DNA of 64,000 bases, taken from Auanema rhodensis (taxonomy: Eukaryota > Nematoda > Chromadorea > Rhabditida > Rhabditidae). The position numbers and the translations under genes were made by a program. How positions within the stretch are numbered: position 1 is the stretch's first letter; every line of letters begins with the position of its first letter. The stretch covers positions 9,610,001 through 9,674,000 of the forward strand of contig OZ059898.1 of the NCBI GenBank assembly GCA_964057225.1. Direction: 5' to 3'. Positions 21,164 through 32,534 of this stretch are shown in pieces. The notes below the pieces were generated by a model. That model worked only from the letters and a program-made list of their open reading frames with translations. It did no database searches and was not told where the DNA came from.

Positions 21164-22019
21164 CCTTTATACATTTCATCTTTTGTTTCTTATTTCACCT
21201 TACATTACACACTTATATTTAAAATCATACTCATCGTCTCATAGTCTGTTTGGATATCTCAACTTGGAACCATTGGGAATCTAAATGGAACGTAAGTTTT
21301 AGAAAATAATTAAAAATTAGTTCTCTCTACTATTAACTGATTGTCGGCTAAAATATGGTAACAATTTTTATAAAAAGTTTCCATGATTAGGATTAAACAA
21401 AAAAAAGAATTAAAGAGAAACACTTTTTGTTTACTTATTTGATTATAATACTTGAAATTCCAAAAACAGTTGAATAAAATTGAGAAAGCGACAAAAACAG
21501 TTGAACGATTTGAAGAGAATTGTAAGTTTTAGAAAAGAATTAAAGTTCAGCTATCTCTACTATTAACTGATTATCGGCTGAAATATGGTGACAGTTTTTT
21601 TTCAAAAGTTTCCATGATTAAGATTAAACAAAGAAAAAAAATCAAAGAGAAACACTTCTTGTTTACTAATTTGATTATAACACTTGAAATTCCAACAAAA
21701 GTGAAGTAAAACTGTTAAAGCGAGTAAAACTGTTGAACAATTTGAAGACAATTGTAAGTTGAAGAAAAAAATTAAAGTTTAGCTCTCTCTACTATTAACT
21801 GAATGTCGGCTAAAATATGATAACAGTTTTTATTAAAAGTTTCCATGATTAAGATTAAACAAAGAAAAAAAATCAAAGAGAAACACTTCTTGTTTACTAA
21901 TTTGATTATAACACTTGAAATTCCAACAAAAGTAAAATAAAACTGTGAAAGCGGGTAAGACTGTTGAACTAAAACAGTCTTTATAAAATATAAATGATAT
22001 TTTTTTATAAAAGTGAAGT

Positions 22020-22090
22020 TGCATCGGCCGGGAATCGAACCCGGGTCGCCCGCGTGGCAGGCGAGCATTCTACCACTGAACCACCGATGC
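22020..22090 (-). tRNA. tRNA-Gly(GCC), intact; nearest the element on the right
   Basis: Consensus sequence, mirror partner of 13923. The strand is opposite, so both genes point toward the element. Confidence 0.95.
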
Positions 22091-23115
22091 TTCGAAAATG
22101 TTAGATTGTTTCCGAAAAATTATGAAAAGTCAAGTTCTACTGATTTGAAGAGAATTGTAAGTTTTAGAAAATAATTAAAAATTAGTTCTCTCTACTATTA
22201 ACTGATTGTCGGCTAAAATATGGTAACAGTTTTTATAAAAAGTTTCCATGATTAGGATTAAACAAAAAAAAGAATTAAAGAGAAACACTTTTTGTTTACT
22301 TATTTGATTATAATACTTGAAATTCCAAAAACAGTAAAATAAAATTGAGAAAGCGACAAAAACAGTTGAACGATTTGAAGAGAATTGTAAGTTTTAGAAA
22401 AGAATTAAAGTTCAGCTATCTCTACTATTAACTGATTATCGGCTAAAATAAGGTAACAGTTTTTATTGAAAGTTTCCATGATTAAGATTAAACAAAGAAA
22501 AAAATCAAAGAGAAACACTTCTTGTTTACTTACTTGATTATAATACTTGAAATTCCAAAAACAGTAAAATAAAATTGAGAAAGCGACAAAAACAGTTGAA
22601 CGATTTGAAGACAATTGTAAGTTTAAGAAAAGAATTAAAGTTTAGCTTTGTCTACTATTAACTGATTATCGGCTGAAATATGGTGACAGTTTTTTTTTAA
22701 AAGTTTCCATGATTAAGATTAAACACAGAAAAAAAAATCAAAGAGAAACACTTCTTGTTTACTAATTTGATTATAACACTTGAAATTCCAACAAAAGTAA
22801 AGTAAAACTGTTAAAGCGAGTAAAACTGTTGAACAATTTGAAGACAATTGTAAGTTGAAGAAAAAAATTAAAGTTTAGCTCTCTCTACTATTAACTGAAT
22901 GTCGGCTAAAATATGATAACAGTTTTTATTTAAAGTTTCCATGATTAAGATTAAACAAAGAAAAAAAATCAAAGAGAAACACTTCTTGTTTACTAATTTG
23001 ATTATAACACTTGAAATTCCAACAAAAGTAAAATAAAACTGTGAAAGCGGGTGAGACTGTTGAACTAAAACAGTCTTTATGAAATATAAATGATATTTTT
23101 TTATAAAAGTGAAGT

Positions 23116-23186
23116 TGCATCGGCCGGGAATCGAACCCGGGTCGCCCGCGTGGCAGGCGAGCATTCTACCACTGAACCACCGATGC
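23116..23186 (-). tRNA. tRNA-Gly(GCC), intact
   Basis: Consensus sequence, 1096 bp (four monomers plus cassette) beyond the copy at 22020. Its flank on the 5' side of the gene is of the cttggctttt lineage. Confidence 0.95.
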
Positions 23187-23984
23187 TTCGAAAATGTTAG
23201 ATTGTTTCCGAAAAATTATGAAAAGCCAAGTTCTACTGATTTGAAGAGAATTGTAAGTTTTAGAAAAAAATTAAAAATTAGTTCTCTCTACTATTAACTG
23301 ATTGTCGGCTAAAATATGGTAACAGTTTTTTTTTTAAAAGTTTCCATGATTAAGATTGAACAAAGAAAAAAAAATCAAAGAGAAACACTTCTTGTTTACT
23401 TACTCGATTATAATACTTGAAATTCCAAAAACAGTTGAATAAAATTGAGAAAGCGACAAAAACAGTTGAACGATTTGAAGAGAATTGTAAGTTTTAGAAA
23501 AGAATTAAAGTTCAGCTATCTCTACTATTAACTGATTATCGGCTGAAATATGGTGACAGTTTTTTTTCAAAAGTTTCCATGATTAAGATTAAACAAAGAA
23601 AAAAAATCAAAGAGAAACACTTCTTGTTTACTAATTTGATTATAACACTTGAAATTCCAACAAAAGTGAAGTAAAACTGTTAAAGCGAGTAAAACTGTTG
23701 AACAATTTGAAGACAATTGTAAGTTGAAGAAAAAAATTAAAGTTTAGCTCTCTCTACTATTAACTGAATGTCGGCTAAAATATGATAACAGTTTTTATTT
23801 AAAGTTTCCATGATTAAGATTAAACAAAGAAAAAAAATCAAAGAGAAACACTTCTTGTTTACTAATTTGATTATAACACTTGAAATTCCAACAAAAGTAA
23901 AATAAAACTGTGAAAGCGGGTGAGACTGTTGAACTAAAACAGTCTTTATGAAATATAAATGATATTTTTTTATAAAAGTGAAGT

Positions 23985-24055
23985 TGCATCGGCCGGGAAT
24001 CGAACCCGGGTCGCCCGCGTGGCAGGCGAGCATTCTACCACTGAACCACCGATGC
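23985..24055 (-). tRNA. tRNA-Gly(GCC), intact, mixed flanks
   Basis: Consensus sequence. Its 3' flank matches the copy at 23116 while its 5' flank has the other form (cttgactttt), suggesting exchange inside the cassette. Confidence 0.94.
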
Positions 24056-24920
24056 TTCGAAAATGTTAGATTGTTTCCGAAAAATTATGAAAAGTCAAGT
24101 TCTACTGATTTGAAGAGAATTGTAAGTTTTAGAAAATAATTAAAAATTAGTTCTCTCTACTATTAACTGATTGTCGGCTAAAATATGGTAACAGTTTTTA
24201 TAAAAAGTTTCCATGATTAGGATTAAACAAAAAAAAGAATTAAAGAGAAACACTTTTTGTTTACTTATTTGATTATAATACTTGAAATTCCAAAAACAGT
24301 AAAATAAAATTGAGAAAGCGACAAAAACAGTTGAACGATTTGAAGAGAATTGTAAGTTTTAGAAAAGAATTAAAGTTCAGCTATCTCTACTATTAACTGA
24401 TTATCGGCTAAAATAAGGTAACAGTTTTTATTGAAAGTTTCCATGATTAAGATTAAACAAAGAAAAAAATCAAAGAGAAACACTTCTTGTTAACTTACTT
24501 GATTATAATACTTGAAATTCCAAAAACAGTAAAATAAAATTGAGAAAGCGACAAAAACAGTTGAACGATTTGAAGAGAATTGTAAGTTTTAGAAAAGAAT
24601 TAAAGTTCAGCTATCTCTACTATTAACTGATTATCGGCTAAAATATGGTAACAGTTTTTATAAAAAGTTTCCATGATTAGGATTAAACAAAAAAAAGAAT
24701 TAAAGAGAAACACTTTTTGTTTACTTATTTGATTATAATACTTGAAATTCCAAAAACAGTAAAATAAAATTGAGAAAGCGACAAAAACAGTTGAACGATT
24801 TGAAGAGAATTGTAAGTTTTAGAAAAGAATTAAAGTTCAGCTATCTCTACTATTAACTGATTATCGGCTAAAATAAGGTAACAGTTTTTATTAAAAGTTT
24901 CCATGATTAAGATTAAACAA

Positions 24921-24932
24921 AGAAAAAGAAAA
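24921..24932. other. Satellite inversion junction
   Basis: Forward monomer sequence runs to about aaacaaagaaaa, and inverted monomer resumes at catattttagcc (24933). The join lies inside the A-rich tract, so a few bases of A-rich microhomology are possible. No clear filler is seen. Confidence 0.7.
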
Positions 24933-25528
24933 CATATTTTAGCCGACATTCAGTTAATAGTAGAGAGAGCTAAACTTTAATTTTTTTCTTCAACTTACAA
25001 TTGTCTTCAAATTGTTCAACAGTTTTACTCGCTTTAACAGTTTTACTTTACTTTTGTTGGAATTTTAAGTGTTATAATCAAATTAGTAAACAAGAAGTGT
25101 TTCTCTTTGATTTTTTTTCTTTGTTTAATCTTAATCATGGAAACTTTTAATAAAAACTGTTATCATATTTTAGCCGACATTCAGTTAATAGTAGAGAGAG
25201 CTAAACTTTAATTTTTTTCTAATACTTACAATTCTCTTCAAATCGTTCAACTGTTTTTGTCGCTTTCTCAATTTTTTTCTACTGTTTGTGGAATTTCAAG
25301 TATTATAATCGAGTAAGTAAACAAGAAGTGTTTCTCTTTGATTTTTTTTTCTTTGTTCAATCTTAATCATGGAAACTTTTAAAAAAAAACTGTTACCATA
25401 TTTTAGCCGACAATCAGTTAATAGTAGAGAGAACTAATTTTTAATTATTTTCTAAAACTTACAATTCTCTTCAAATCAGTAGAACTTGGCTTTTCATAAT
25501 TTTTCGGAAACAATCTAACATTTTCGAA

Positions 25529-25599
25529 GCATCGGTGGTTCAGTGGTAGAATGCTCGCCTGCCACGCGGGCGACCCGGGTTCGTTTCCCGGCCGATGCA
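25529..25599 (+). tRNA. tRNA-Gly(GCC), T-loop A58 variant, probably inactive
   Basis: Single change A to T at position 56 of the gene (canonical A58). A58 is nearly universal: it pairs with T54 inside the T loop, is the m1A58 site, and is an essential base of the Pol III B box. Transcription by TFIIIC and folding are both likely to be weakened. Confidence 0.7.
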
Positions 25600-26624
25600 A
25601 CTTCACTTTTATAAAAAAATATCATTTATATTTCATAAAGACTGTTTTAGTTCAACAGTCTCACCCGCTTTCACAGTTTTATTTTACTTTTGTTGGAATT
25701 TCAAGTGTTATAATCAAATTAGTAAACAAGAAGTGTTTCTCTTTGATTTTTTTTCTTTGTTTAATCTTAATCATGGAAACTTTAAATAAAAACTGTTATC
25801 ATATTTTAGCCGACATTCAGTTAATAGTAGAGAGAGCTAAACTTTAATTTTTTTCTTCAACTTACAATTGTCTTCAAATTGTTCAACAGTTTTACTCGCT
25901 TTAACAGTTTTACTTTACTTTTGTTGGAATTTCAAGTGTTATAATCAAATTAGTAAACAAGAAGTGTTTCTCTTTGATTTTTTTTTCTGTGTTTAATCTT
26001 AATCATGGAAACTTTTAAAAAAAAACTGTCACCATATTTCAGCCGATAATCAGTTAATAGTAGACAAAGCTAAACTTTAATTCTTTTCTTAAACTTACAA
26101 TTGTCTTCAAATCGTTCAACTGTTTTTGTCGCTTTCTCAATTTTATTTTACTGTTTTTGGAATTTCAAGTATTATAATCAAGTAAGTAAACAAGAAGTGT
26201 TTCTCTTTGATTTTTTTCTTTGTTTAATCTTAATCATGGAAACTTTCAATAAAAACTGTTACCTTATTTCAGCCGATAATCAGTTAATAGTAGAGATAGC
26301 TGAACTTTAATTCTTTTCTAAAACTTACAATTCTCTTCAAATCGTTCAACTGTTTTTGTCGCTTTCTCAATTTTATTCAACTGTTTTTGGAATTTCAAGT
26401 ATTATAATCAAATAAGTAAACAAAAAGTGTTTCTCTTTAATTCTTTTTTTTGTTTAATCCTAATCATGGAAACTTTTTATAAAAATTGTTACCATATTTT
26501 AGCCGACAATCAGTTAATAGTAGAGAGAACTAATTTTTAATTATTTTCTAAAACTTACAATTCTCTTCAAATCAGTAGAACTTGACTTTTCATAATTTTT
26601 CGGAAACAATCTAACATTTTCGAA

Positions 26625-26695
26625 GCATCGGTGGTTCAGTGGTAGAATGCTCGCCTGCCACGCGGGCGACCCGGGTTCGATTCCCGGCCGATGCA
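26625..26695 (+). tRNA. tRNA-Gly(GCC), intact
   Basis: Consensus sequence, exactly 1096 bp from both its neighbours at 25529 and 27721. Confidence 0.95.
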
Positions 26696-27720
26696 ACTTC
26701 ACTTTTATAAAAAAATATCATTTATATTTTATAAAGACTGTTTTAGTTCAACAGTCTTACCCGCTTTCACAGTTTTATTTTACTTTTGTTGGAATTTCAA
26801 GTGTTATAATCAAATTAGTAAACAAGAAGTGTTTCTCTTTGATTTTTTTTCTTTGTTTAATCTTAATCATGGAAACTTTTAATAAAAACTGTTATCATAT
26901 TTTAGCCGACATTCAGTTAATAGTAGAGAGAGCTAAACTTTAATTTTTTTCTTCAACTTACAATTGTCTTCAAATTGTTCAACAGTTTTACTCGCTTTAA
27001 CAGTTTTACTTTACTTTTGTTGGAATTTCAAGTGTTATAATCAAATTAGTAAACAAGAAGTGTTTCTCTTTGATTTTTTTTTCTTTGTTTAATCTTAATC
27101 ACGGAAACTTTCAATAAAAACTGTTACCTTATTTTAGCCGTTAATCAGTTAAAAGTAGAGATAGCTGAACTTTAATTCTTTTCTAAAACTTACAATTCTC
27201 TTCAAATCGTTCAACTGTTTATGTCGCTTTCTCAATTTTATTTCACTGTTTTTGGAATTTCAAGTATTATAATCAAGTAAGTAAACAAGAAGTGTTTCTC
27301 TTTGATTTTTTTCTTTGTTTAATCCTAATCATGGAACCTTTTTATAAAAACTGTTACCATATTTTAGCCGACAATCAGTTAATAGTAGAGAGAACTAATT
27401 TTTAATTATTTTCTAAAACTTACAATTGTCTTCAAATCGTTCAACTGTTTTTGTCGTTTTCTCTATTTTGTTCTACTGTTTTTGGAATTTCAAGTATTAT
27501 AATCAAGTAAGTAAACAAGAAGTGTTTCTTTTTGATCTTTTTTTTTTGTTTAATCTTAATCATGGAAACTTTCAATAAAAACTGTTACCTTATTTCAGCC
27601 GATAATCAGTTAATAGTAGAGAGAACTTATTTTTAATTATTTTCTGAAACTTACAATTCTCTTCAAATCAGTAGAACTTGACTTTTCATGATTTTTCGGT
27701 AACAATCTAACATTTTCGAA

Positions 27721-27791
27721 GCATCGGTGGTTCAGTGGTAGAATGCTCGCCTGCCACGCGGGCGACCCGGGTTCGATTCCCGGCCGATGCA
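27721..27791 (+). tRNA. tRNA-Gly(GCC), intact
   Basis: Consensus sequence with the cggtaac upstream flank; partner of 7525 in the B/D duplication. Confidence 0.95.
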
Positions 27792-28354
27792 ACTTCACTT
27801 TTATAAAAAAATATCATTTATATTTTATTAAGACTGTTTTAGTTTAACAGTTTTACCCGCTTTCACAGTTTTATTTTACTTTTGTTGGAATTTCAAGTGT
27901 TATAATCAAATTAGTAAACAAGAAGTGTTTCTCTTTGATTTTTTTTCTTTGTTTAATCTTAATCATGGAAACTTTTAAAAAAAAACTGTCACCATATTTC
28001 AGCCGATAATCAGTTAATAGTAGAGATAGCTGAACTTTAATTCTTTTCTAAAACTTACAATTCTCTTCAAATCGTTCAACTGTTTTTGTCGCTTTCTCAA
28101 TTTTATTCAACTGTTTTTGGAATTTCAAGTATTATAATCAAATAAGTAAACAAAAAGTGTTTCTCTTTAATTCTTTTTTTTGTTTAATCCTAATCATGGA
28201 AACTTTTTATGAAAATTGTTACCATATTTTAGCCGACAATCAGTTAATAGTAGAGAGAACTAATTTTTAATTATTTTCTAAAACTTACAATTCTCTTCAA
28301 ATCAGTAGAACTTGGCTTTTCATAATTTTTCGGAAACAATCTAACATTTTCGAA

Positions 28355-28425
28355 GCATCGGTGGTTCAGTGGTAGAATGCTCGCCTGCCACGCGGGCGAC
28401 CCGGGTTCGATTCCCGGCCGATGCA
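28355..28425 (+). tRNA. tRNA-Gly(GCC), intact
   Basis: Consensus sequence; partner of 8159. Only two monomers separate it from the copy at 27721. Confidence 0.95.
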
Positions 28426-29447
28426 ACTTCACTTTTATAAAAAAATATCATTTATATTTCATAAAGACTGTTTTAGTTCAACAGTCTTACCCGCTTTCAC
28501 AGTTTTATTTTACTTTTGTTGGAATTTCAAGTGTTATAATCAAATTAGTAAACAAGAAGTGTTTCTCTTTGATTTTTTTTCTTTGTTTAATCTTAATCAT
28601 GGAAACTTTTAATAAAAACTGTTATCATATTTTAGCCGACATTCAGTTAATAGTAGAGAGAGCTAAACTTTAATTTTTTTCTTCAACTTACAATTGTCTT
28701 CAAATTGTTCAACAGTTTTACTCGCTTTGACAGTTTTACTTTACTTTTGTTGGAATTTTAAGTGTTATAATCAAATTAGTAAACAAGAAGTGTTTCTCTT
28801 TGATTTTTTTCTTTGTTTAATCTTAATCATGGAAACTTTCAATAAAAACTGTTACCTTATTTTAGCCGATAATCAGTTAATAGTAGAGATAGCTGAACTT
28901 TAATTCTTTTCTAAAACTTACAATTGTCTTCAAATCGTTCAACTGTTTTTGTCGCTTTCTCAATTTTATTTTACTGTTTTTGGAATTTCAAGTATTATAA
29001 TCAAGTAAGTAAACAAGAAGTGTTTCTCTTTGATTTTTTTCTTTGTTTAATCTTAATCATGGAAACTTTCAATAAAAACTGTTACCTTATTTTAGCCGAT
29101 AATCAGTTAATAGTAGAGATAGCTGAACGTTAATTCTTTTCTAAAACTTACAATTCTCTTCAAATCGTTCAACTGTTTTTGTCGCTTTCTCAATTTTATT
29201 TTACTGTTTTTGGAATTTCAAGTATTATAATCAAGTAAGTAAACAAGAAGTGTTTCTCTTTGATTTTTTTCTTTGTTTAATCTTAATCATGGAAACTTTC
29301 AATAAAAACTGTTACCTTATTTTAGCCGATAATCAGTTAATAGTAGAGAGAACTAATTTTTAATTATTTTCTAAAACTTACAATTCTCTTCAAATCAGTA
29401 GAACTTGACTTTTCATAATTTTTCGGAAACAATCTAACATTTTCGAA

Positions 29448-29518
29448 GCATCGGTGGTTCAGTGGTAGAATGCTCGCCTGCCACGCGGGCGACCCGGGTT
29501 CGATTCCCGGCCGATGCA
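29448..29518 (+). tRNA. tRNA-Gly(GCC), intact
   Basis: Consensus sequence; partner of 9251. It is the last plus-strand tRNA in the window. Confidence 0.95.
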
Positions 29519-30644
29519 ACTTCACTTTTATAAAAAAATATCATTTATATTTTATAAAGACTGTTTTAGTTCAACAGTCTTACCCGCTTTCACAGTTTTA
29601 TTTTACTTTTGTTGGAATTTCAAGTGTTATAATCAAATTAGTAAACAAGAAGTGTTTCTCTTTGATTTTTTTTCTTTGTTTAATCTTAATCATGGAAACT
29701 TTTAATAAAAACTGTTATCATATTTTAGCCGACATTCAGTTAATAGTAGAGAGAGCTAAACTTTAATTTTTTTCTTCAACTTACAATTGTCTTCAAATTG
29801 TTCAACAGTTTTACTCGCTTTGACAGTTTTACTTTACTTTTGTTGGAATTTTAAGTGTTATAATCAAATTAGTAAACAAGAAGTGTTTCTCTTTGATTTT
29901 TTTTTCTTTGTTTAATCTTAATCATGGAAACTTTTAATAAAAACTGTTATCATATTTTAGCCGACATTCAGTTAATAGTAGAGAGAGCTAAACTTTAATT
30001 TTTTTCTTCAACTTACAATTGTCTTCAAATTGTTCAACAGTTTTACTCGCTTTAACAGTTTTACTTTACTTTTGTTGGAATTTTAAGTGTTATAATCAAA
30101 TTAGTAAACAAGAAGTGTTTCTCTTTGATTTTTTTTCTTTGTTTAATCTTAATCATGGAAACTTTTAATAAAAACTGTTATCATATTTTAGCCGACATTC
30201 AGTTAATAGTAGAGAGAGCTAAACTTTAATTTTTTTCTTCAACTTACAATTGTCTTCAAATTGTTCAACAGTTTTACTCGCTTTGACAGTTTTACTTTAC
30301 TTTTGTTGGAATTTTAAGTGTTATAATCAAATTAGTAAACAAGAAGTGTTTCTCTTTGATTTTTTTTTCTTTGTTTAATCTTAATCATGGAAACTTTTAA
30401 AAAAAAACTGTCACCATATTTCAGCCGATAATCAGTTAATAGTAGACAAAGCTAAACTTTAATTCTTTTCTTAAACTTACAATTGTCTTCAAATCGTTCA
30501 ACTGTTTTTGTCGCTTTCTCAATTTTATTTTACTGTTTTTGGAATTTCAAGTATTATAATCAAGTAAGTAAACAAGAAGTGTTTCTCTTTGATTTTTTTC
30601 TTTGTTTAATCTTAATCATGGAAACTTTCAATAAAAACTGTTAC

Positions 30645-30713
30645 ACTGTTGTTCTGTACTGTTATCATATTTTAGCCGACATTCAGTTAATAGTAGAGAG
30701 AGCTGATAACAGT
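30645..30713. other. Fold-back inversion junction with 38-nt spacer
   Basis: After inverted monomer ends at 30644 there are 13 unrelated bases with repeated actgtt words. A 9-bp arm (30658-30666, actgttatc), a 38-nt monomer stretch and the complementary arm (30705-30713, gataacagt) follow, and the array then continues in the opposite sense. Confidence 0.8.
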
Positions 30714-30905
30714 TTTTATTAAAAGTTTCCATGATTAAGATTAAACAAAGAAAAAAAATCAAAGAGAAACACTTCTTGTTTACTAATTTGATTATAACAC
30801 TTGAAATTCCAACAAAAGTAAAATAAAACTGTGAAAGCGGGTAAGACTGTTGAACTAAAACAGTCTTTATAAAATATAAATGATATTTTTTTATAAAAGT
30901 GAAGT

Positions 30906-30976
30906 TGCATCGGCCGGGAATCGAACCCGGGTCGCCCGCGTGGCAGGCGAGCATTCTACCACTGAACCACCGATGC
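30906..30976 (-). tRNA. tRNA-Gly(GCC), intact
   Basis: Consensus sequence, 192 bp from the fold-back junction. It begins an inverted, one-monomer-shorter version of the 1788-bp unit. Confidence 0.95.
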
Positions 30977-32463
30977 TTCGAAAATGTTAGATTGTTTCCG
31001 AAAAATTATGAAAAGTCAAGTTCTACTGATTTGAAGAGAATTGTAAGTTTTAGAAAATAATTAAAAATTAGTTCTCTCTACTATTAACTGATTGTCGGCT
31101 AAAATATGGTAACAGTTTTTATAAAAAGTTTCCATGATTAGCATTAAACAAAAAAAAGAATTAAAGAGAAACACTTTTTGTTTACTTATTTGATTATAAT
31201 ACTTGAAATTCCAAAAACAGTAAAATAAAATTGAGAAAGCGACAAAAACAGTTGAACGATTTGAAGAGAATTGTAAGTTTTAGAAAAGAATTAACGTTCA
31301 GCTATCTCTACTATTAACTGATTATCGGCTAAAATAAGGTAACAGTTTTTATTGAAAGTTTCCATGATTAAGATTAAACAAAGAAAAAAATCAAAGAGAA
31401 ACACTTCTTGTTTACTTACTTGATTATAATACTTGAAATTCCAAAAAGAGTAAAATAAAACTGTCAAAGCGAGTAAAACTGTTGAACAATTTGAAGACAA
31501 TTATAAGTTGAAGAAAAAAATTAAAGTTTAGCTCTCTCTACTATTAACTGAATGTCGGCTAAAATATGATAACAGTTTTTATTAAAAGTTTCCATGATTA
31601 AGATTAAACAAAGAAAAAAAAATCAAAGAGAAACACTTCTTGTTTACTAATTTGATTATAACACTTAAAATTCCAACAAAAGTAAAGTAAAACTGTCAAA
31701 GCGAGTAAAACTGTTGAACAATTTGAAGACAATTGTAAGTTGAAGAAAAAAATTAAAGTTTAGCTCTCTCTACTATTAACTGAATGTCGGCTAAAATATG
31801 ATAACAGTTTTTATTAAAAGTTTCCATGATTAAGATTAAACAAAGAAAAAAAATCAAAGAGAAACACTTCTTGTTTACTAATTTGATTATAACACTTAAA
31901 ATTCCAACAAAAGTAAAGTAAAACTGTTAAAGCGAGTAAAACTGTTGAACAATTTGAAGACAATTGTAAGTTGAAGAAAAAAATTAAAGTTTAGCTCTCT
32001 CTACTATTAACTGAATGTCGGCTAAAATATGATAACAGTTTTTATTAAAAGTTTCCATGATTAAGATTAAACAAAGAAAAAAAAATCAAAGAGAAACACT
32101 TCTTGTTTACTAATTTGATTATAACACTTAAAATTCCAACAAAAGTAAAGTAAAACTGTCAAAGCGAGTAAAACTGTTGAACAATTTGAAGACAATTGTA
32201 AGTTGAAGAAAAAAATTAAAGTTTAGCTCTCTCTACTATTAACTGAATGTCGGCTAAAATATGATAACAGTTTTTATTAAAAGTTTCCATGATTAAGATT
32301 AAACAAAGAAAAAAAATCAAAGAGAAACACTTCTTGTTTACTAATTTGATTATAACACTTGAAATTCCAACAAAAGTAAAATAAAACTGTGAAAGCGGGT
32401 AAGACTGTTGAACTAAAACAGTCTTTATAAAATATAAATGATATTTTTTTATAAAAGTGAAGT

Positions 32464-32534
32464 TGCATCGGCCGGGAATCGAACCCGGGTCGCCCGCGTG
32501 GCAGGCGAGCATTCTACCACTGAACCACCGATGC
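32464..32534 (-). tRNA. tRNA-Gly(GCC), intact
   Basis: Consensus sequence, six monomers plus cassette beyond 30906. Past this gene the array changes to the subtype mixture of the 4.4-kb unit. Confidence 0.95.

Larger units (their letters stand above)
14720..21291 (+). mobile_element. Rearranged Ty3/gypsy LTR retrotransposon, palindromic
   Basis: A non-satellite island inside the array. From left to right: inverted LTR, inverted unknown ORF, inverted Pol C-terminus, a 37-bp scrambled filler, forward Pol from mid reverse transcriptase through integrase, unknown ORF, LTR. Gag, protease and the reverse transcriptase fingers are absent, and both LTRs point outward. Both ends meet the same satellite position (gtaag) in opposite orientation, so there is no direct target-site duplication, as expected if one original element-satellite junction was copied by fold-back. 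It cannot be autonomous as it stands. Confidence 0.93.
20876..21291 (+). repeat. 3' LTR (approximate ends, 416 bp)
   Basis: Starts at TGTTACAT after tggggca and runs to the satellite junction. It contains a TATA box (21030-21037), an inverted repeat at the expected transcription start and AATAAA at 21158-21163, the U3-R-U5 order expected of an LTR. The end ATGGAAC matches the complement of the start only partly, so the exact termini are uncertain. There is no second LTR in the same orientation to compare with; the only other copy is the inverted one. Confidence 0.7.
19235..21579 (+). repeat. Right arm of the palindrome (about 2345 bp)
   Basis: Forward partner of 14432-16775. The inner edge falls in the Pol tail just after the acidic run. 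The outer 288 bp (21292-21579) is satellite, identical to the left flank up to the point where the subtypes differ (ggctg on the right, ggcta on the left). Confidence 0.93.
21292..24932 (+). repeat. Satellite array block C, forward sense
   Basis: Mirror-image block to the end of block B, with three tRNA cassettes on minus. The spacing and subtype order match block B for the first two tRNAs, then depart from it: the next interval is three monomers, where B has seven. Confidence 0.95.
24933..30704 (-). repeat. Satellite array block D, inverted sense
   Basis: Five tRNA cassettes on plus. From about 26.9 to 29.2 kb it runs nearly collinear with block B 6.7-9.0 kb at a constant offset of 20196 bp, including two tRNAs only 634 bp apart. 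Confidence 0.94.

Noticed and set aside
14715-21296. Target-site duplication around the retroelement
   Set aside because: The flanks cttac and gtaag are reverse complements, not direct repeats; they are the two copies of one junction in the palindrome.
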